From Syntrophomonadaceae bacterium (GTDB lineage: Bacteria; Bacillota; Dethiobacteria; DTU022; UBA8154): DNA of 35,879 nt. This document shows, piece after piece, positions 1 through 10,509 of this stretch (the stretch's first letter is position 1; each line of letters opens with the position of its first letter). The notes below the pieces were generated by a model. That model searched no databases. It was not told the origin of the DNA and saw only the letters and a list, made by a program, of their open reading frames with translations. Location of the stretch: the NCBI GenBank assembly GCA_007131175.1, contig SLRC01000140.1:1-35879 (forward strand). Direction: 5' to 3'. The position numbers and the translations under genes are program-made.

Positions 1-254
1 CTGATTGTATGCCTCTACCATGATCATCCCTCCCACCACTATCATACAACAGGTGGAGGAAAAGTACAAGGTAAAATATGGAAATTAGAGCTATTTTTGA
101 TATTATTTATCATAGATTCAAATTTCTAGTATAAATTATTGCATTTGTTAAAATTTAGGTTGTTGAATGCCCGTTAAAATGACTGTTTTTGTGCAGCGCC
201 TTTTTGCCCATGTACGCTTCACCCTCTATGTCAAGCAAAGCTGGCAATTATATC

Positions 255-285
255 AAAAAAAGCAGCCGTAAGGCTGCTTTTTCCA
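255..285. terminator. Rho-independent terminator downstream of codY (near-symmetric)
   Basis: agcagcc-gtaa-ggctgct hairpin (261-278) flanked by A-run and T-run, so it can act on either strand; lies just after the codY stop. Confidence 0.85.
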
Positions 286-303
286 GTTCATGAATGGCAA
301 GAT

Positions 304-1104
304 TTACTTAAGGAAAGTTTTTTGCTTCTTTGCAAGCTGTTCCAGCAGGTAGGGATTTAAAACCCTGATATAGGTTCCTTTCATGCCGAGGGATCGGGAT
401 TCAATAACACCGGCGCTTTCAAATTTACGCAGGGCATTAACAATAACAGACCGGGTAATTCCCAGTTGATCAGCAATTTTACTTGCCACAAGTAAACCTT
501 CGTCCCCATCAAGTTCTTCAAAAATATGCTCCACCGCTTCTAACTCTGAGTAAGAAAGTGTACCTATGGCCAGTTGGACCACTGCTTTGTTTCTTGCTTC
601 CTCTTCGATTTTTTCTGCACGGGCCCGCAGGATTTCCATACCCACGACCGTAGCTCCTGTTTCAGCGAGGATAAGATCTTCCGACTCAAAAGAATTATCA
701 AAGCGGGCCAACAACAGTGTGCCCAGTCTCTTACCGCCGCCTAAAATAGGCACCACCGTGGTCAACTTGTTTTTAAAAAGGCATCTCTCAACTTCCATAA
801 AGACGCAATCACTGGGCTCCTGTGTCAGGTTTGTTCTAGTTTCATCATCCCGTAACAGAAAATCGTTGTACCGCTCTGGAAAATCTCCGGTTTTTAACAC
901 CTGTTCAACCATGATTTCACACTCAAACTCATCGACCAGAGCATATCCCAAAACCTTGCCATCGCGGTGCACAATATAAACATTGGCATTCATAACATTT
1001 TTCAGGACTTCGGAAACATCAAAAAAATCAACCCGTTGTCCCGCCGTTTTTTGCAAGATTTTGTTGATTCGTCTGGTCTTTTCCAATAAAGGAGAATTAA
1101 TCAC
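304..1104 (-). CDS. codY: GTP-sensing global transcriptional repressor CodY
   Basis: 266 aa; N-terminal GAF-like region and C-terminal winged helix '[47 protein letters not shown]' typical of CodY; located after hslVU as in many Firmicutes. Confidence 0.97.
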   Translation of the reverse strand: MINSPLLEKTRRINKILQKTAGQRVDFFDVSEVLKNVMNANVYIVHRDGKVLGYALVDEFECEIMVEQVLKTGDFPERYNDFLLRDDETRTNLTQEPSDCVFMEVERCLFKNKLTTVVPILGGGKRLGTLLLARFDNSFESEDLILAETGATVVGMEILRARAEKIEEEARNKAVVQLAIGTLSYSELEAVEHIFEELDGDEGLLVASKIADQLGITRSVIVNALRKFESAGVIESRSLGMKGTYIRVLNPYLLEQLAKKQKTFLK

Positions 1105-1171
1105 TGCTTTTCACCTCTTTCACATTTTTGGTACATCTATCTTAAATAATAAATTTAAGATCACTACAGTT

Positions 1172-2614
1172 TTACAAAATATATCTACTCAAATCTTTAT
1201 TTTTGACAATATCCTTAATTTTATTCTTTACATATTCTCTGTTAATTAAAATTATTTGATCTTCTAGCTCAGGAGCAACAAAAGATACATCTTCCAACAG
1301 CTTTTCCATAATCGTATACAGGCGCCTTGCCCCGATATTTTCCATTTCTTCGTTTAAAAAACAGGCCGTTGTGGCAATCTCGTCAATACCTTCCTCATCA
1401 AATTCCAACTCAATTCCTTCTGTTCCCAGCAATGCCGTATACTGCCTCGTGAGTGCGTTCTCCGGTTCCGTTAGAATACGCCGAAAATCATCGGGAGAAA
1501 GGCTATGCAACTCAACACGTACGGGAAAACGGCCCTGAAGCTCAGGAATCAAATCGGAGGGACTACTGACATGGAACGCACCGGCAGCAATAAAAAGTAT
1601 ATGATCCGTTTTAACTGGTCCGTGTTTTGTCATTACGGTGGAGCCCTCAACAATGGGTAAAATATCCCGCTGTACCCCTTCCCGCGAAACATCCGGACCT
1701 GCCCCTGCCTTCTCACCGGCAACCTTGTCTAACTCGTCTAAGAACACGATGCCCGACTGCTCTGCCCGTGATACGGCTTCGGCGATAACATCATCCATAT
1801 CGATGAGCTTTTCACCTTCCTCTTGCTGCAGGATACGCCTCGCCTGTTTTACAGGTATTCTCTTTTTCTTCTTTTTACGCGGCATCAGGTTACCAAAAAT
1901 CTCCTGAACATTTGCCCCCATTTCTTCCATACCCATGCCGGAAAACATATCCAACATGGGAGGCAAACGATCATCGAGTTCCACTTCGACCAAAATATCT
2001 TCAACTTCGCCTGCCCTTAGCTTTTTGGCCATTTCCCGACGCTCATTCTGCTTTAATTCCAATTCCGACGGATAATTATCTTCTTCAACAGTTGGTTGCG
2101 TGCCTCCCGCTACCCGTGTGTATTGAAAAAGAAAGTCCAGGGGATTGGCTGTTTTTTTCTCCCTTTCTGGAAAAGGAACAAGTAACTCAAGCAACCTGTC
2201 CTCTGCCAACTCAACAGCCTTGGGTTCAATGGATTTCATTCTTTCCCCTTTGACTATACGTACAGAACTTTCCACCAAATCTCTGATAATGGAGTCAACA
2301 TCCCGGCCCACATAGCCTACCTCTGTGAATTTTGTTGCTTCCACCTTGACAAAAGGGGAATTTACCAAACGGGCCAATCGCCGCGCTATCTCCGTTTTTC
2401 CCACACCGGTGGGTCCAATCATAATAATATTTTTTGGAATAATCTCTTCGCTGATCTTTTGATCTAAAATGCGGCGGCGAAAGCGATTACGCAAGGCAAC
2501 AGCCACAATTTTTTTGGCCTCTTCCTGGCCAACAATATATTTATCAAGTTCAGCTACTACTTCCCGTGGCGTTAGTTCTGCATCAAGTGTTGGCATTTTA
2601 ACTGTTTCATGCAC
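1172..2614 (-). CDS. hslU: ATP-dependent protease ATPase subunit HslU (ClpY)
   Basis: 480 aa; '[22 protein letters not shown]', Walker A '[15 protein letters not shown]', C-terminus 'DLSRYIL'. Confidence 0.97.
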   Translation of the reverse strand: MHETVKMPTLDAELTPREVVAELDKYIVGQEEAKKIVAVALRNRFRRRILDQKISEEIIPKNIIMIGPTGVGKTEIARRLARLVNSPFVKVEATKFTEVGYVGRDVDSIIRDLVESSVRIVKGERMKSIEPKAVELAEDRLLELLVPFPEREKKTANPLDFLFQYTRVAGGTQPTVEEDNYPSELELKQNERREMAKKLRAGEVEDILVEVELDDRLPPMLDMFSGMGMEEMGANVQEIFGNLMPRKKKKKRIPVKQARRILQQEEGEKLIDMDDVIAEAVSRAEQSGIVFLDELDKVAGEKAGAGPDVSREGVQRDILPIVEGSTVMTKHGPVKTDHILFIAAGAFHVSSPSDLIPELQGRFPVRVELHSLSPDDFRRILTEPENALTRQYTALLGTEGIELEFDEEGIDEIATTACFLNEEMENIGARRLYTIMEKLLEDVSFVAPELEDQIILINREYVKNKIKDIVKNKDLSRYIL

Positions 2615-2638
2615 CTCCAGCCCCGTATGGAGCTATAA

Positions 2639-3172
2639 CTAGCTTAATATTTCAACAGATATATTATTGTTTGTATAAACACATATTTCTGAGGCAACAA
2701 CCAGGGCCTCCTGAGCTATGGCAGCAGGGGTAAGGTTTGTGTTTCTTATTAGTGACCTTGCTGCAGCCAATGCATATGGCCCCCCTGAACCAATGGCAGC
2801 CACCCCATCATCAGGCTCGATGACGTCTCCCGTTCCTGATATAACCAGCAAGGCATCTGCCGAAGCAACAACCAGCAGTGCCTCAAGCCGACGCAAAAAC
2901 CGGTCAGTTCGCCACTCCTTTGCAAGTTCTACAGCCGCACGACGCAAATTACCCTGGTGACTCTCAAGTTGTTTTTCAAACTTATCAAAAAGGGTAATGG
3001 CATCGGCCACAGCCCCGGCAAAACCAGCCAATACTTTATCCTGGTAGAGACGGCGAATTTTGCGTGCATGGTGTTTTACAATCACATTTCCCATAAGAGT
3101 AACCTGGCCATCACCGGCAATGGCAACCCTGCTATCAATCTTTACTGCCAAAATTGTTGTTGAATTAAACAT
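2639..3172 (-). CDS. hslV: ATP-dependent protease peptidase subunit HslV (ClpQ)
   Basis: 177 aa; 'TTILAVK...[14 protein letters not shown]', '[17 protein letters not shown]', '[15 protein letters not shown]'; adjacent to hslU. Confidence 0.96.
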   Translation of the reverse strand: MFNSTTILAVKIDSRVAIAGDGQVTLMGNVIVKHHARKIRRLYQDKVLAGFAGAVADAITLFDKFEKQLESHQGNLRRAAVELAKEWRTDRFLRRLEALLVVASADALLVISGTGDVIEPDDGVAAIGSGGPYALAAARSLIRNTNLTPAAIAQEALVVASEICVYTNNNISVEILS

Positions 3173-3254
3173 TTTCCCGGTAATAAAATTCCACTCCCAG
3201 ACAATTTTCCATAATATAGAAACTCTTTTGATAATTCAACTCAAACCACCTAAC

Positions 3255-4151
3255 TCAGGCCCGGGGGTGAAACCTCAAGTAGGTCTTTTTGAGTTCATCC
3301 TTGGTTACATGTGTGTAGACCTGTGTGGTGGAAAGGCTGGCATGACCCAGCATCTCCTGTACGGCCCTCAGATCTGCTCCCCCGTTAAGTAAATGTGTTG
3401 CAAATGAATGACGCAATACATGGGGGCTTACTCCTGAGCCCTGGCCTGCCTTCCTGCTGTATTCACCTACTAAACGACGGACACTTCTGTCCGACAACCT
3501 GTCTCCAAATCGGTTTAGGAAAAGGGCACCGTCATCATTTTTGGTTTTGCTCCTGGCCAGCAGGAAGGGACGACTCTTGTTTAAATAAACAGCAACGGCC
3601 TGCCTTGCATAGCCACCTATGGGAATAAGGCGTTCTTTGCGACCCTTACCCCTTACCAGCAAAAAACCTTCCTCCAAATTAACGGCGGAGAGGTTTAGAT
3701 CAACCAGTTCCTTCACCCTCAGTCCGGCTCCGTAAAGCATCTCCAAGATAGCAAGGTCCCGGTATCCCAAAAGAGAACCATGCACAGATGCATCCAACAA
3801 TGAATCCACTTCGTCAGTGTAAAGAAACTGGGGAAGCTTCTTCTCCCTTTTGGGGGTCGATACTATTTCCCAGGAATTTTCTGTTAGCACCTTTTCCCTT
3901 TTCAGGAAACGCAGGTAACTTCGTACTGCTGCCAATTTACGGGCTACAGAACTACGAGCATATCCATACCCCTTAAGCATGGCCAGGTAACGGCGCAGAC
4001 ACCGATAATCTACAAGTGACTGGTTTAAGCCCGCTTCCGCCAGAAAGCTCAAAAACTGTTGAATGTCCTTGTTATAATTATTTACAGTAAGCGTTGCCGC
4101 ATTTTTTTCGATACGCAGAACACTAATAAATTTGTCCAGATAATTATTCAT
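3255..4151 (-). CDS. xerC: Tyrosine recombinase XerC
   Basis: 298 aa; catalytic motifs 'LYGAGLRVKELVDL', 'HVLRHSFATHLLNGGADLRAVQEMLGHASLSTTQVYTHV'; conserved position between trmFO and hslV. Confidence 0.93.
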   Translation of the reverse strand: MNNYLDKFISVLRIEKNAATLTVNNYNKDIQQFLSFLAEAGLNQSLVDYRCLRRYLAMLKGYGYARSSVARKLAAVRSYLRFLKREKVLTENSWEIVSTPKREKKLPQFLYTDEVDSLLDASVHGSLLGYRDLAILEMLYGAGLRVKELVDLNLSAVNLEEGFLLVRGKGRKERLIPIGGYARQAVAVYLNKSRPFLLARSKTKNDDGALFLNRFGDRLSDRSVRRLVGEYSRKAGQGSGVSPHVLRHSFATHLLNGGADLRAVQEMLGHASLSTTQVYTHVTKDELKKTYLRFHPRA

Positions 4152-4190
4152 AATCTTAACCTTTTTTCAATTTTAGCATAAGGATACTGT

Positions 4191-5546
4191 TTATGCAAGC
4201 AACGTATGGAAATTATTTCGGAATGTCGACAAAATTTTCAGGCTTCGCGCCGCCAGACGCTCTTTCCGTTCCCGTTTTCGTCCTCCCGCGGGAAGAGGAG
4301 GCAGCAAGCCAAAATTTACATTCATAGGTTGAAAATGTGCCGGGTCTGCAGTAGTGATATAATGAAGCAGGGAACCGGTAGCGGTCTCCCCGGGGAAGAC
4401 AAGAGTCTTTTCCCCAATGGCGCGACAATAAGCATTGATTCCAGCTACCAAGCCTGCGGCAGCCGATTCCACATAACCTTCCACCCCCGTAATCTGACCG
4501 GCAAAAAATATCCCCGGCCGATCCCTGACTTCCAGGGAGGCATCAAGGAGTAGCGGCGAGTTAATAAAGGTGTTACGATGCACGGCTCCATAGCGGGCAA
4601 AATTGGCATTTTCAAGCCCAGGGATGAGGCGGAATATACGTTTTTGTTCTCCCCTTAGCAGCCGTGTCTGAAAACCTACCATGTTGTAGAGTGTCCCTTC
4701 CCGGTTATCCCGGCGCAGTTGTACAACAGCATAAGGTTGTTCTCCTGTATGAGGGACGGTTAAGCCCACCGGCTTCAGGGGACCAAATCGGAGTGTATCT
4801 TTACCCCGGGCAGCCAGAACCTCAACCGGCATACAGCCTTCAAAAAATACTTCCTTTTCAAATTCTTTACCCTCATATACTGCCCCTTTGCACATCTCCC
4901 CATGGAAACGGCTGTACTCAACAGCACTAAAGGGACAATTAAGATAATCGGGGCCACCCCGATCATAACGTGAAGCAAAAAAAGCTATTTCCAGGTTAAT
5001 GGAATCATAAGTAACGATGGGTGCAGCCGCATCATAAAAATAGAGGCTATCTTTTCCAGTTATCTCTTCCAGGGCATTTGAAAAGGTGGAAGAAGTCAGA
5101 GGTCCTGTGGCAATAATAAGTGGTCTTTGCTGTGGAATTTGCTCTACTTCTGTGCGCACTATTTCCACAAGTTTATGTGATTTCAAACGCCGTGTAACAA
5201 GTGCGGAAAATTCCTCACGATCCACAGCAAGGGCACCGCCTGCCGGTATTTGAGACTTAAGGGCACATTCCATGATCAATGAATTCAACGAGCGCATTTC
5301 CTCTTTGAGCAGTCCAACTGCATTTTTGAGGGAAGCTGCACGTAAAGAGTTGCTGCAGACCAGTTCAGCAAAGGCATCGCTATGATGAGCCGGGGTCATC
5401 TGGACAGGTCTCATTTCATAAAGTTTTACTTTTACGCCCCTGCGTGCAATCTGCCAGGCGGCTTCCGCCCCTGCCAAGCCTGCGCCGATGATCGTTACTA
5501 TATCCTCCCCGATGCGGAACACCTCCTGGGAAATAAAGCCTCCCAA
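4191..5546 (-). CDS. trmFO: Methylenetetrahydrofolate-tRNA-(uracil-5-)-methyltransferase TrmFO
   Basis: 451 aa; 'VTIIGAGLAGAEAAWQIARRGVKVKLYEMRP', 'AELVCSNSLRAASLKNAVGLLKEEMR'. Confidence 0.97.
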   Translation of the reverse strand: MGGFISQEVFRIGEDIVTIIGAGLAGAEAAWQIARRGVKVKLYEMRPVQMTPAHHSDAFAELVCSNSLRAASLKNAVGLLKEEMRSLNSLIMECALKSQIPAGGALAVDREEFSALVTRRLKSHKLVEIVRTEVEQIPQQRPLIIATGPLTSSTFSNALEEITGKDSLYFYDAAAPIVTYDSINLEIAFFASRYDRGGPDYLNCPFSAVEYSRFHGEMCKGAVYEGKEFEKEVFFEGCMPVEVLAARGKDTLRFGPLKPVGLTVPHTGEQPYAVVQLRRDNREGTLYNMVGFQTRLLRGEQKRIFRLIPGLENANFARYGAVHRNTFINSPLLLDASLEVRDRPGIFFAGQITGVEGYVESAAAGLVAGINAYCRAIGEKTLVFPGETATGSLLHYITTADPAHFQPMNVNFGLLPPLPAGGRKRERKERLAARSLKILSTFRNNFHTLLA

Positions 5547-5553
5547 ATATCAT

Positions 5554-7647
5554 TTATTTTTTCCTTGATTTCTTAACTGCTGCAGTCTCCCGGTAATCAC
5601 AGTCCTTATTGCTGCAACGAACCGAAGGCGGTGAACTGCGATATCCTTTTTTTTCCACCAGGAAAGCACCGCATTGGGGGCATGCTCTCTCCAGAGGTTT
5701 ATCCCAGGAAACAAAACTACACTTTGGATAGTTATTACAACCGTAAAACAATCTCCCCTTCTTGCTGCGACGTTCCACAATTTCCCCGTCACACATGGGG
5801 CATTTTACCCCCGTTTCTGCTTGCGGTTGTTTGGTAAAGCGACATTCGGGAAAACCGGAGCAGGCATGGAAACTGCCGTATCGGCCAAATTTTTTCAAAA
5901 GCTTCCGTGAGCACTGGGGGCAAATTTCCCCTGTCTCCTCCTCAAGTTTAACCTTTTGCATTTCTTCAGAGGCTACCTGCAAGCGCTGTTGAAAAGGAGC
6001 ATAAAAATCCCTGATTACATCCAACCAGGGTATCTCTCCCCCTTCTATCTTGTCCAGGCGATCTTCGAGGCGAGCCGTAAAATCCACATCAATAATTTCA
6101 GGAAAAAAGTTTTTCAGCAGATCCACTACCACAAAACCGAGCTCTGTTGGTTTGAAAACCTTCTCTTCACGAACCACATAGCCCCGTCCTTTGAGTGTTT
6201 CAATGGTAGGGGCATAGGTGCTGGGTCTTCCGATACCTTTACTTTCCATGGCTTTTACCAGGGAAGCCTCCGAATAACGGCCAGGAGGCTGGGTAAAATG
6301 CTGGATCGGCTCCAGGGCAAGTAATTCAAGCTCCGTTTCTTCCTTTAAGGGAGGTAAAACTTCTTCGGGGTTAACAACCCTGTCATCCTTGAGTAAAGCG
6401 AGAAATCCGGGAAATTTAATGGTGGAACCGCTGGCTTTAAAAATATATTCCCCACCCTTTATATCCACCCGCACTTGTTCAAGGGTGGCCGGAGCCATCT
6501 GGCTGGCTACAAAGCGGTCCCATATTAAACGGTAGAGCCTCGATTGGTCCCGGCTCAGGTATTTTTTTAGGGAAACGGGATTCCGCAGCACTGAAGTGGG
6601 GCGAATTGCCTCGTGTGCATCCTGCGCCCCTTTTTTACCCACATAATGGGGAGCTTTTTCAGGCAAATACCCCTTACCGAAATGCTCCTCAATATAGTTT
6701 CGCGCTTCCTCCTGTGAAACGGGAGAAACCCTGGTAGCATCGGTTCTAAGGTACGTAATAAGACCTGTGGACTCTTTTTTCTCACCAAATTCCAAGCCTT
6801 CATAAAGCTGCTGCGCTACCATCATTGTCCTTTTAGCAGAAAATCCCAGCCGTCTTGAAGCTTCCTGTTGCAATGTGCTGGTAATAAAAGGAGGGGCCGG
6901 GTTGCGTCTTCTTTCTTTGACCTGCACCCTGTGGACGAGGTAATCTCTGCCTTTAAGTTCATGCAGTATTTTATTAACCTCTTCTTCCCGGGAAAATGTC
7001 ATGCGACTGCCTGTGCGACCAAAAAACTTTGCTTTAACAGGTATTTCTGCACCTTGTGCACTAAATTTAGCTTCAATAGTCCAGTACTCTTCCACCACAA
7101 ATGCCTTAATCTCCTCTTCCCGGTCACAAATAAGACGCAGGGCGACTGATTGGACCCTCCCTGCGCTAAGGCCCTTCTGTACCTTTTCCCACAGCAGTGG
7201 ACTAATCATATAACCAACAAGACGGTCAAGGATACGCCTGGCCTGTTGAGCATATACCCTGTTAAGATCAAGATTACGTGGATGGGTAAAGGCCTTTTTG
7301 ATCGCATCTTTTGTTATTTCGTTAAACACCACGCGACATGGCTCTTTATTTGTAATACCCAAAGAATTTCCCAGATGCCAGCTTATAGCCTCCCCTTCCC
7401 GGTCCAAGTCGGAAGCCAGGAAAACTTTATTCGCTTTACGGGCTGTATCTTTTAACTCTTGTAATACTTTGCCCTTTCCGCGAATAGTAATATACTTTGG
7501 CTGGAAATTGTTTTCCAAGTCAACGCCTAGCTGACTTTTTGGCAGATCCACCAGGTGACCCATGGAAGCTTTGACCTGATAGCTGCGTCCCAGGAATTTG
7601 CGTATTGTTTTAGCCTTGGCAGGTGACTCCACAATAACAAGATTCAT
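5554..7647 (-). CDS. topA: DNA topoisomerase I
   Basis: 'MNLVIVESPAKAKTIRKFLG', 'GLITYLRTDATRVS', C-terminal Cys4 zinc fingers. ATG at 7647 preceded by GGAGGGAAG is preferred over the ORF-track start at 7695. Confidence 0.96.
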   Translation of the reverse strand: MNLVIVESPAKAKTIRKFLGRSYQVKASMGHLVDLPKSQLGVDLENNFQPKYITIRGKGKVLQELKDTARKANKVFLASDLDREGEAISWHLGNSLGITNKEPCRVVFNEITKDAIKKAFTHPRNLDLNRVYAQQARRILDRLVGYMISPLLWEKVQKGLSAGRVQSVALRLICDREEEIKAFVVEEYWTIEAKFSAQGAEIPVKAKFFGRTGSRMTFSREEEVNKILHELKGRDYLVHRVQVKERRRNPAPPFITSTLQQEASRRLGFSAKRTMMVAQQLYEGLEFGEKKESTGLITYLRTDATRVSPVSQEEARNYIEEHFGKGYLPEKAPHYVGKKGAQDAHEAIRPTSVLRNPVSLKKYLSRDQSRLYRLIWDRFVASQMAPATLEQVRVDIKGGEYIFKASGSTIKFPGFLALLKDDRVVNPEEVLPPLKEETELELLALEPIQHFTQPPGRYSEASLVKAMESKGIGRPSTYAPTIETLKGRGYVVREEKVFKPTELGFVVVDLLKNFFPEIIDVDFTARLEDRLDKIEGGEIPWLDVIRDFYAPFQQRLQVASEEMQKVKLEEETGEICPQCSRKLLKKFGRYGSFHACSGFPECRFTKQPQAETGVKCPMCDGEIVERRSKKGRLFYGCNNYPKCSFVSWDKPLERACPQCGAFLVEKKGYRSSPPSVRCSNKDCDYRETAAVKKSRKK

Positions 7648-7728
7648 ATTCTTCCCTCCATCCGGATCCAGATACGAGCCCATCCCATAATTCAAATCTG
7701 AATACTAAATATAATTTTTACTTTACCT

Positions 7729-8628
7729 TTATATATTCACCTTTAAACGATTAATATACTCATCCGGCAATTCCTCCAGGATCGCATCCACACCGTCTAC
7801 CAGCTTTGCCCCCTCCTTAATCAGGAAATGACAACCCTTACTGCATGGGTTGGCAATACTCCCGGGAATGGCAAAGACTTCCCGTCCCTGCTCAAGGGCA
7901 AAAGATGCGGTGATCAAGGCACCACTTTTTTCGGCAGCTTCCACTACCAGGGTACCCAGGGAAATACCACTAATTATACGGTTGCGCCGGGGAAAATTTG
8001 AAGCAGCCGGTTCAACACCAGGTGGAAATTCGCTTAAGACGACGCCCTGGTGTATGATCCTGTGCATAAGTGAACGGTTTTCCGGTGGATAACAGATATC
8101 GAGGCCGCAGCCCAAAACTGCTGCTGTAAAGCCATTGGTGGTAAGAACACCCTGGTGAGCCCATGTATCAATACCCCGGGCCAGGCCACTGACAATGGTA
8201 AAACCGCAGGCTGCAAGGCGGGCAGCAAATTTATAAGCGTTTTCCCTGCCGTAGGTTGTATGGCGCCTACTGCCAACAACGGCAAGGCACGGGTTCTTTA
8301 GAACCTTTAAATCCCCTTTAAAATAGAGCAGCGGCGGGGGGTCATGTATTTCCCTTAAAAAAGAGGGGTATTGCCCTTCTTTTTCTGTGACCGCATTAAA
8401 TCCCTTAAAAAGCAGTTCTTGCCAGGCCTTTTCAGGATCGATTTTTGCACGTGCCGCAACCACCTGTGCCGCCAAGTTCTTGCCAAACCCTTCCACATCA
8501 GCAAGGCGTGCTTCATCAATATACCAGGCCTCCCGCGCTGTGCCAAAAGTATTAATAAGGCTATTGATACGCACAGGGCCCAGCTTAGGAATAAGATTAA
8601 ATGCATGACAGTAAATTGCCTGTTCCAT
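7729..8628 (-). CDS. dprA: DNA processing protein DprA (Smf)
   Basis: 299 aa; 'AVVGSRRHTTYGRENA', 'TIVSGLARGIDTWAHQG', 'FPRRNRIISGISLGTLVVEAAEKSGALITASFALEQGREVFAIPG'. Confidence 0.95.
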   Translation of the reverse strand: MEQAIYCHAFNLIPKLGPVRINSLINTFGTAREAWYIDEARLADVEGFGKNLAAQVVAARAKIDPEKAWQELLFKGFNAVTEKEGQYPSFLREIHDPPPLLYFKGDLKVLKNPCLAVVGSRRHTTYGRENAYKFAARLAACGFTIVSGLARGIDTWAHQGVLTTNGFTAAVLGCGLDICYPPENRSLMHRIIHQGVVLSEFPPGVEPAASNFPRRNRIISGISLGTLVVEAAEKSGALITASFALEQGREVFAIPGSIANPCSKGCHFLIKEGAKLVDGVDAILEELPDEYINRLKVNI

Positions 8629-8693
8629 ATCTGTTTTAACTTACCACCCTTACCGTTTATTTTTGCCCTTTATTTCCACCTTTAATAAGCAGA

Positions 8694-8720
8694 GACCATG
8701 AGCGTACTATGCCCATGGTC
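8694..8720. terminator. Strong dyad between eam and dprA, possible terminator
   Basis: gaccatgagc-gtactat-gcccatggtc inverted repeat (about 10 bp stem with one G-U); no long U-tract, so termination is uncertain. Confidence 0.35.
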
Positions 8721-8770
8721 ACCGCATTATTTACGTTTCCCATGCTGCCCGATCTTCCTCCATACCCTTC

Positions 8771-9997
8771 CTATTCTTCCACACTATTATCATATTCCAT
8801 AACCCGATTTTCCCAGGTACGGATGATCAGCTTGTCTTTACCCAGGGAAACAAGATATTCTGCAAGCATTGGAGTTTTTCCATAGCCATGAGGTGCATTG
8901 ACAATGTAGGTAGGGATCGCCAAGCCGGAAGTATTACCACGTAACTTCTCCATGATTTCAATCCCTTCCTCCACCCTGGTCCGAAAGTGGGTGGTTCCCT
9001 GAACATTTTTGGCATGAAAAATATAATAAGGCCGGACCATAATTTTCAGTAATTCCTGGCTTAACTTTCGCATAACCAGCGGATCGTTATTAATCCCTTT
9101 AAGCAGCACTGCCTGATTACCTAAATTAATTCCACAGCGGGCCAGGGCAAAGCAGGCTGCTTGTGCATCCGGAGTAATTTCAAGGGGATGATTAAAATGG
9201 GTATTTACATATAGGGGAAGATGCCTGCTGAGCATACTGCAAAGCTCATCTGTAACACGATAAGGAAGGGTCACAGGGGCACGGGTGCCGAGACGCTTAA
9301 TTTCCACATGGGAAATATTATCCAACTCTGTAAGTATCCAGTCCAAAGTTTCATCAGAGAGCATCAAGGCATCGCCCCCGGTTAGAAGCACATCACGGAT
9401 CTCCTCATTAGCCTTAACATACTCCAGGGCTGCCTCAAGATTTTCCCGGGATGTTTGGTGATCCACCTCTCCAATATTGCGCCTGCGCTGGCAGTGACGA
9501 CAATAACTGGCACACTGGTTTGTAACGTTTATAATAAGACGATCGGGATAACGCCGTGTTACAGCTGCTGCAGGAGATGTATTTTCTTCGTCCATTGGAT
9601 CCATCTCTCCACCACAATCATGATATTCCTGTACCATGGGAACTGACTGGAGGCGTACCGGATCATTTTTATCAGCAGGATCAATGAGGCTGAGGTAATA
9701 GGGAACCGCTCCCCAGCGAAATTTACTTCCCGTAAGCTCTATCTCTTCCAGTTCACCCGGTTTAAGCTCCAGAATACGGTCCAGTATTTCCCCTTTACAT
9801 ACACGATTGCGAATTTGCCAGCGCCAATCACGCCATTCATTTTCAGTGGCACCAAGCAGTTCTCTGATCCTGATTTGATTTTCCTGAATCTTCTTCCACC
9901 TGTTAAAACCGGTGGGGATGCTATCCTTGACAGCAAGATAATCACTGATATTTTTTTTCAGCTCCGCTGCACGTTTTTGCGCATTTGTATTATCCAT
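8771..9997 (-). CDS. eam: Radical SAM/PLP amino acid 2,3-aminomutase, likely glutamate 2,3-aminomutase
   Basis: 408 aa; CxxxCxxC radical SAM motif 'CASYCRHCQRRRN' and KamA-family core. Residues aligned with the two lysine-binding Asp of lysine 2,3-aminomutase are Lys ('FHAKNVQGTTHFRT') and Asn ('TYIVNAPHGYGKTP'), the pattern reported for glutamate 2,3-aminomutase. Confidence 0.82.
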   Translation of the reverse strand: MDNTNAQKRAAELKKNISDYLAVKDSIPTGFNRWKKIQENQIRIRELLGATENEWRDWRWQIRNRVCKGEILDRILELKPGELEEIELTGSKFRWGAVPYYLSLIDPADKNDPVRLQSVPMVQEYHDCGGEMDPMDEENTSPAAAVTRRYPDRLIINVTNQCASYCRHCQRRRNIGEVDHQTSRENLEAALEYVKANEEIRDVLLTGGDALMLSDETLDWILTELDNISHVEIKRLGTRAPVTLPYRVTDELCSMLSRHLPLYVNTHFNHPLEITPDAQAACFALARCGINLGNQAVLLKGINNDPLVMRKLSQELLKIMVRPYYIFHAKNVQGTTHFRTRVEEGIEIMEKLRGNTSGLAIPTYIVNAPHGYGKTPMLAEYLVSLGKDKLIIRTWENRVMEYDNSVEE

Positions 9998-10039
9998 TTA
10001 TTAACCTCTGCTTAAAAATTATAGTGAAACTGTTATAAA

Positions 10040-10071
10040 TGCATTTTTTTATTTTTAAAATAAAATATGCA
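10040..10071. repeat. AT-rich 32-bp imperfect palindrome between panD and eam
   Basis: tgcatttttttatttttaaaataaaatatgca reads nearly identically on both strands. Confidence 0.6.
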
Positions 10072-10121
10072 AAAATTATTGTAACACATATTTAAAAGAT
10101 TGTAAAATTAGGATAAACTCT

Positions 10122-10505
10122 TTAACCAATCGTGTTGGCCAGTTCTTCGTCAGAGATCTTTGTAACCCTGTTTTGATCGTCCACAAAAATAACACAAGGC
10201 CTGTAGTGCTGGAGGTCTTCCCTGCTGTACTCGGCATAACTGATTATAATTACATGATCTCCCGGCTGAACATGACGGGCCGCCGCCCCGTTTAGACAAA
10301 TTTCGCCGCTGCCCCGCTCCCCGGCAATTGTATATGTCTCCAAGCGGGCGCCGTTATTGTTGTTCACAACCTGAACTTTCTCATACGGCAATATATCAGC
10401 CTCTTCCAACAGATCTGTATCAATGGTAATACTGCCCATGTAATTTAAATCGGCTCCGGTAACAGTAGCGCGGTGAATTTTAGATTTAAACATGGTTCTT
10501 AACAA
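10122..10505 (-). CDS. panD: Aspartate 1-decarboxylase (pyruvoyl-dependent)
   Basis: 127 aa; '[25 protein letters not shown]' with the Gly-Ser self-cleavage site, '[25 protein letters not shown]'. Confidence 0.96.
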   Translation of the reverse strand: MLRTMFKSKIHRATVTGADLNYMGSITIDTDLLEEADILPYEKVQVVNNNNGARLETYTIAGERGSGEICLNGAAARHVQPGDHVIIISYAEYSREDLQHYRPCVIFVDDQNRVTKISDEELANTIG

Positions 10506-10509
10506 AGGT

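Noticed and set aside
1-45. Start of another minus-strand gene running off the left edge (MIMVEAYNQ... after GGGAGGG)
   Set aside because: Too few codons in the window to support a product or even coding status.
566-979. Plus-strand ORFs throughout the track (e.g. 566-979, 1638-1907, 26439-26843, 27428-27904)
   Set aside because: They lie antisense to well-supported minus-strand genes and have composition typical of shadow ORFs (Ser/Pro/Arg-rich); no recognisable domains.
3255-4151. XerC-like recombinase as evidence of a mobile element or integron
   Set aside because: It sits in the conserved housekeeping topA-trmFO-xerC-hslVU-codY order; no attachment repeats or cargo seen.
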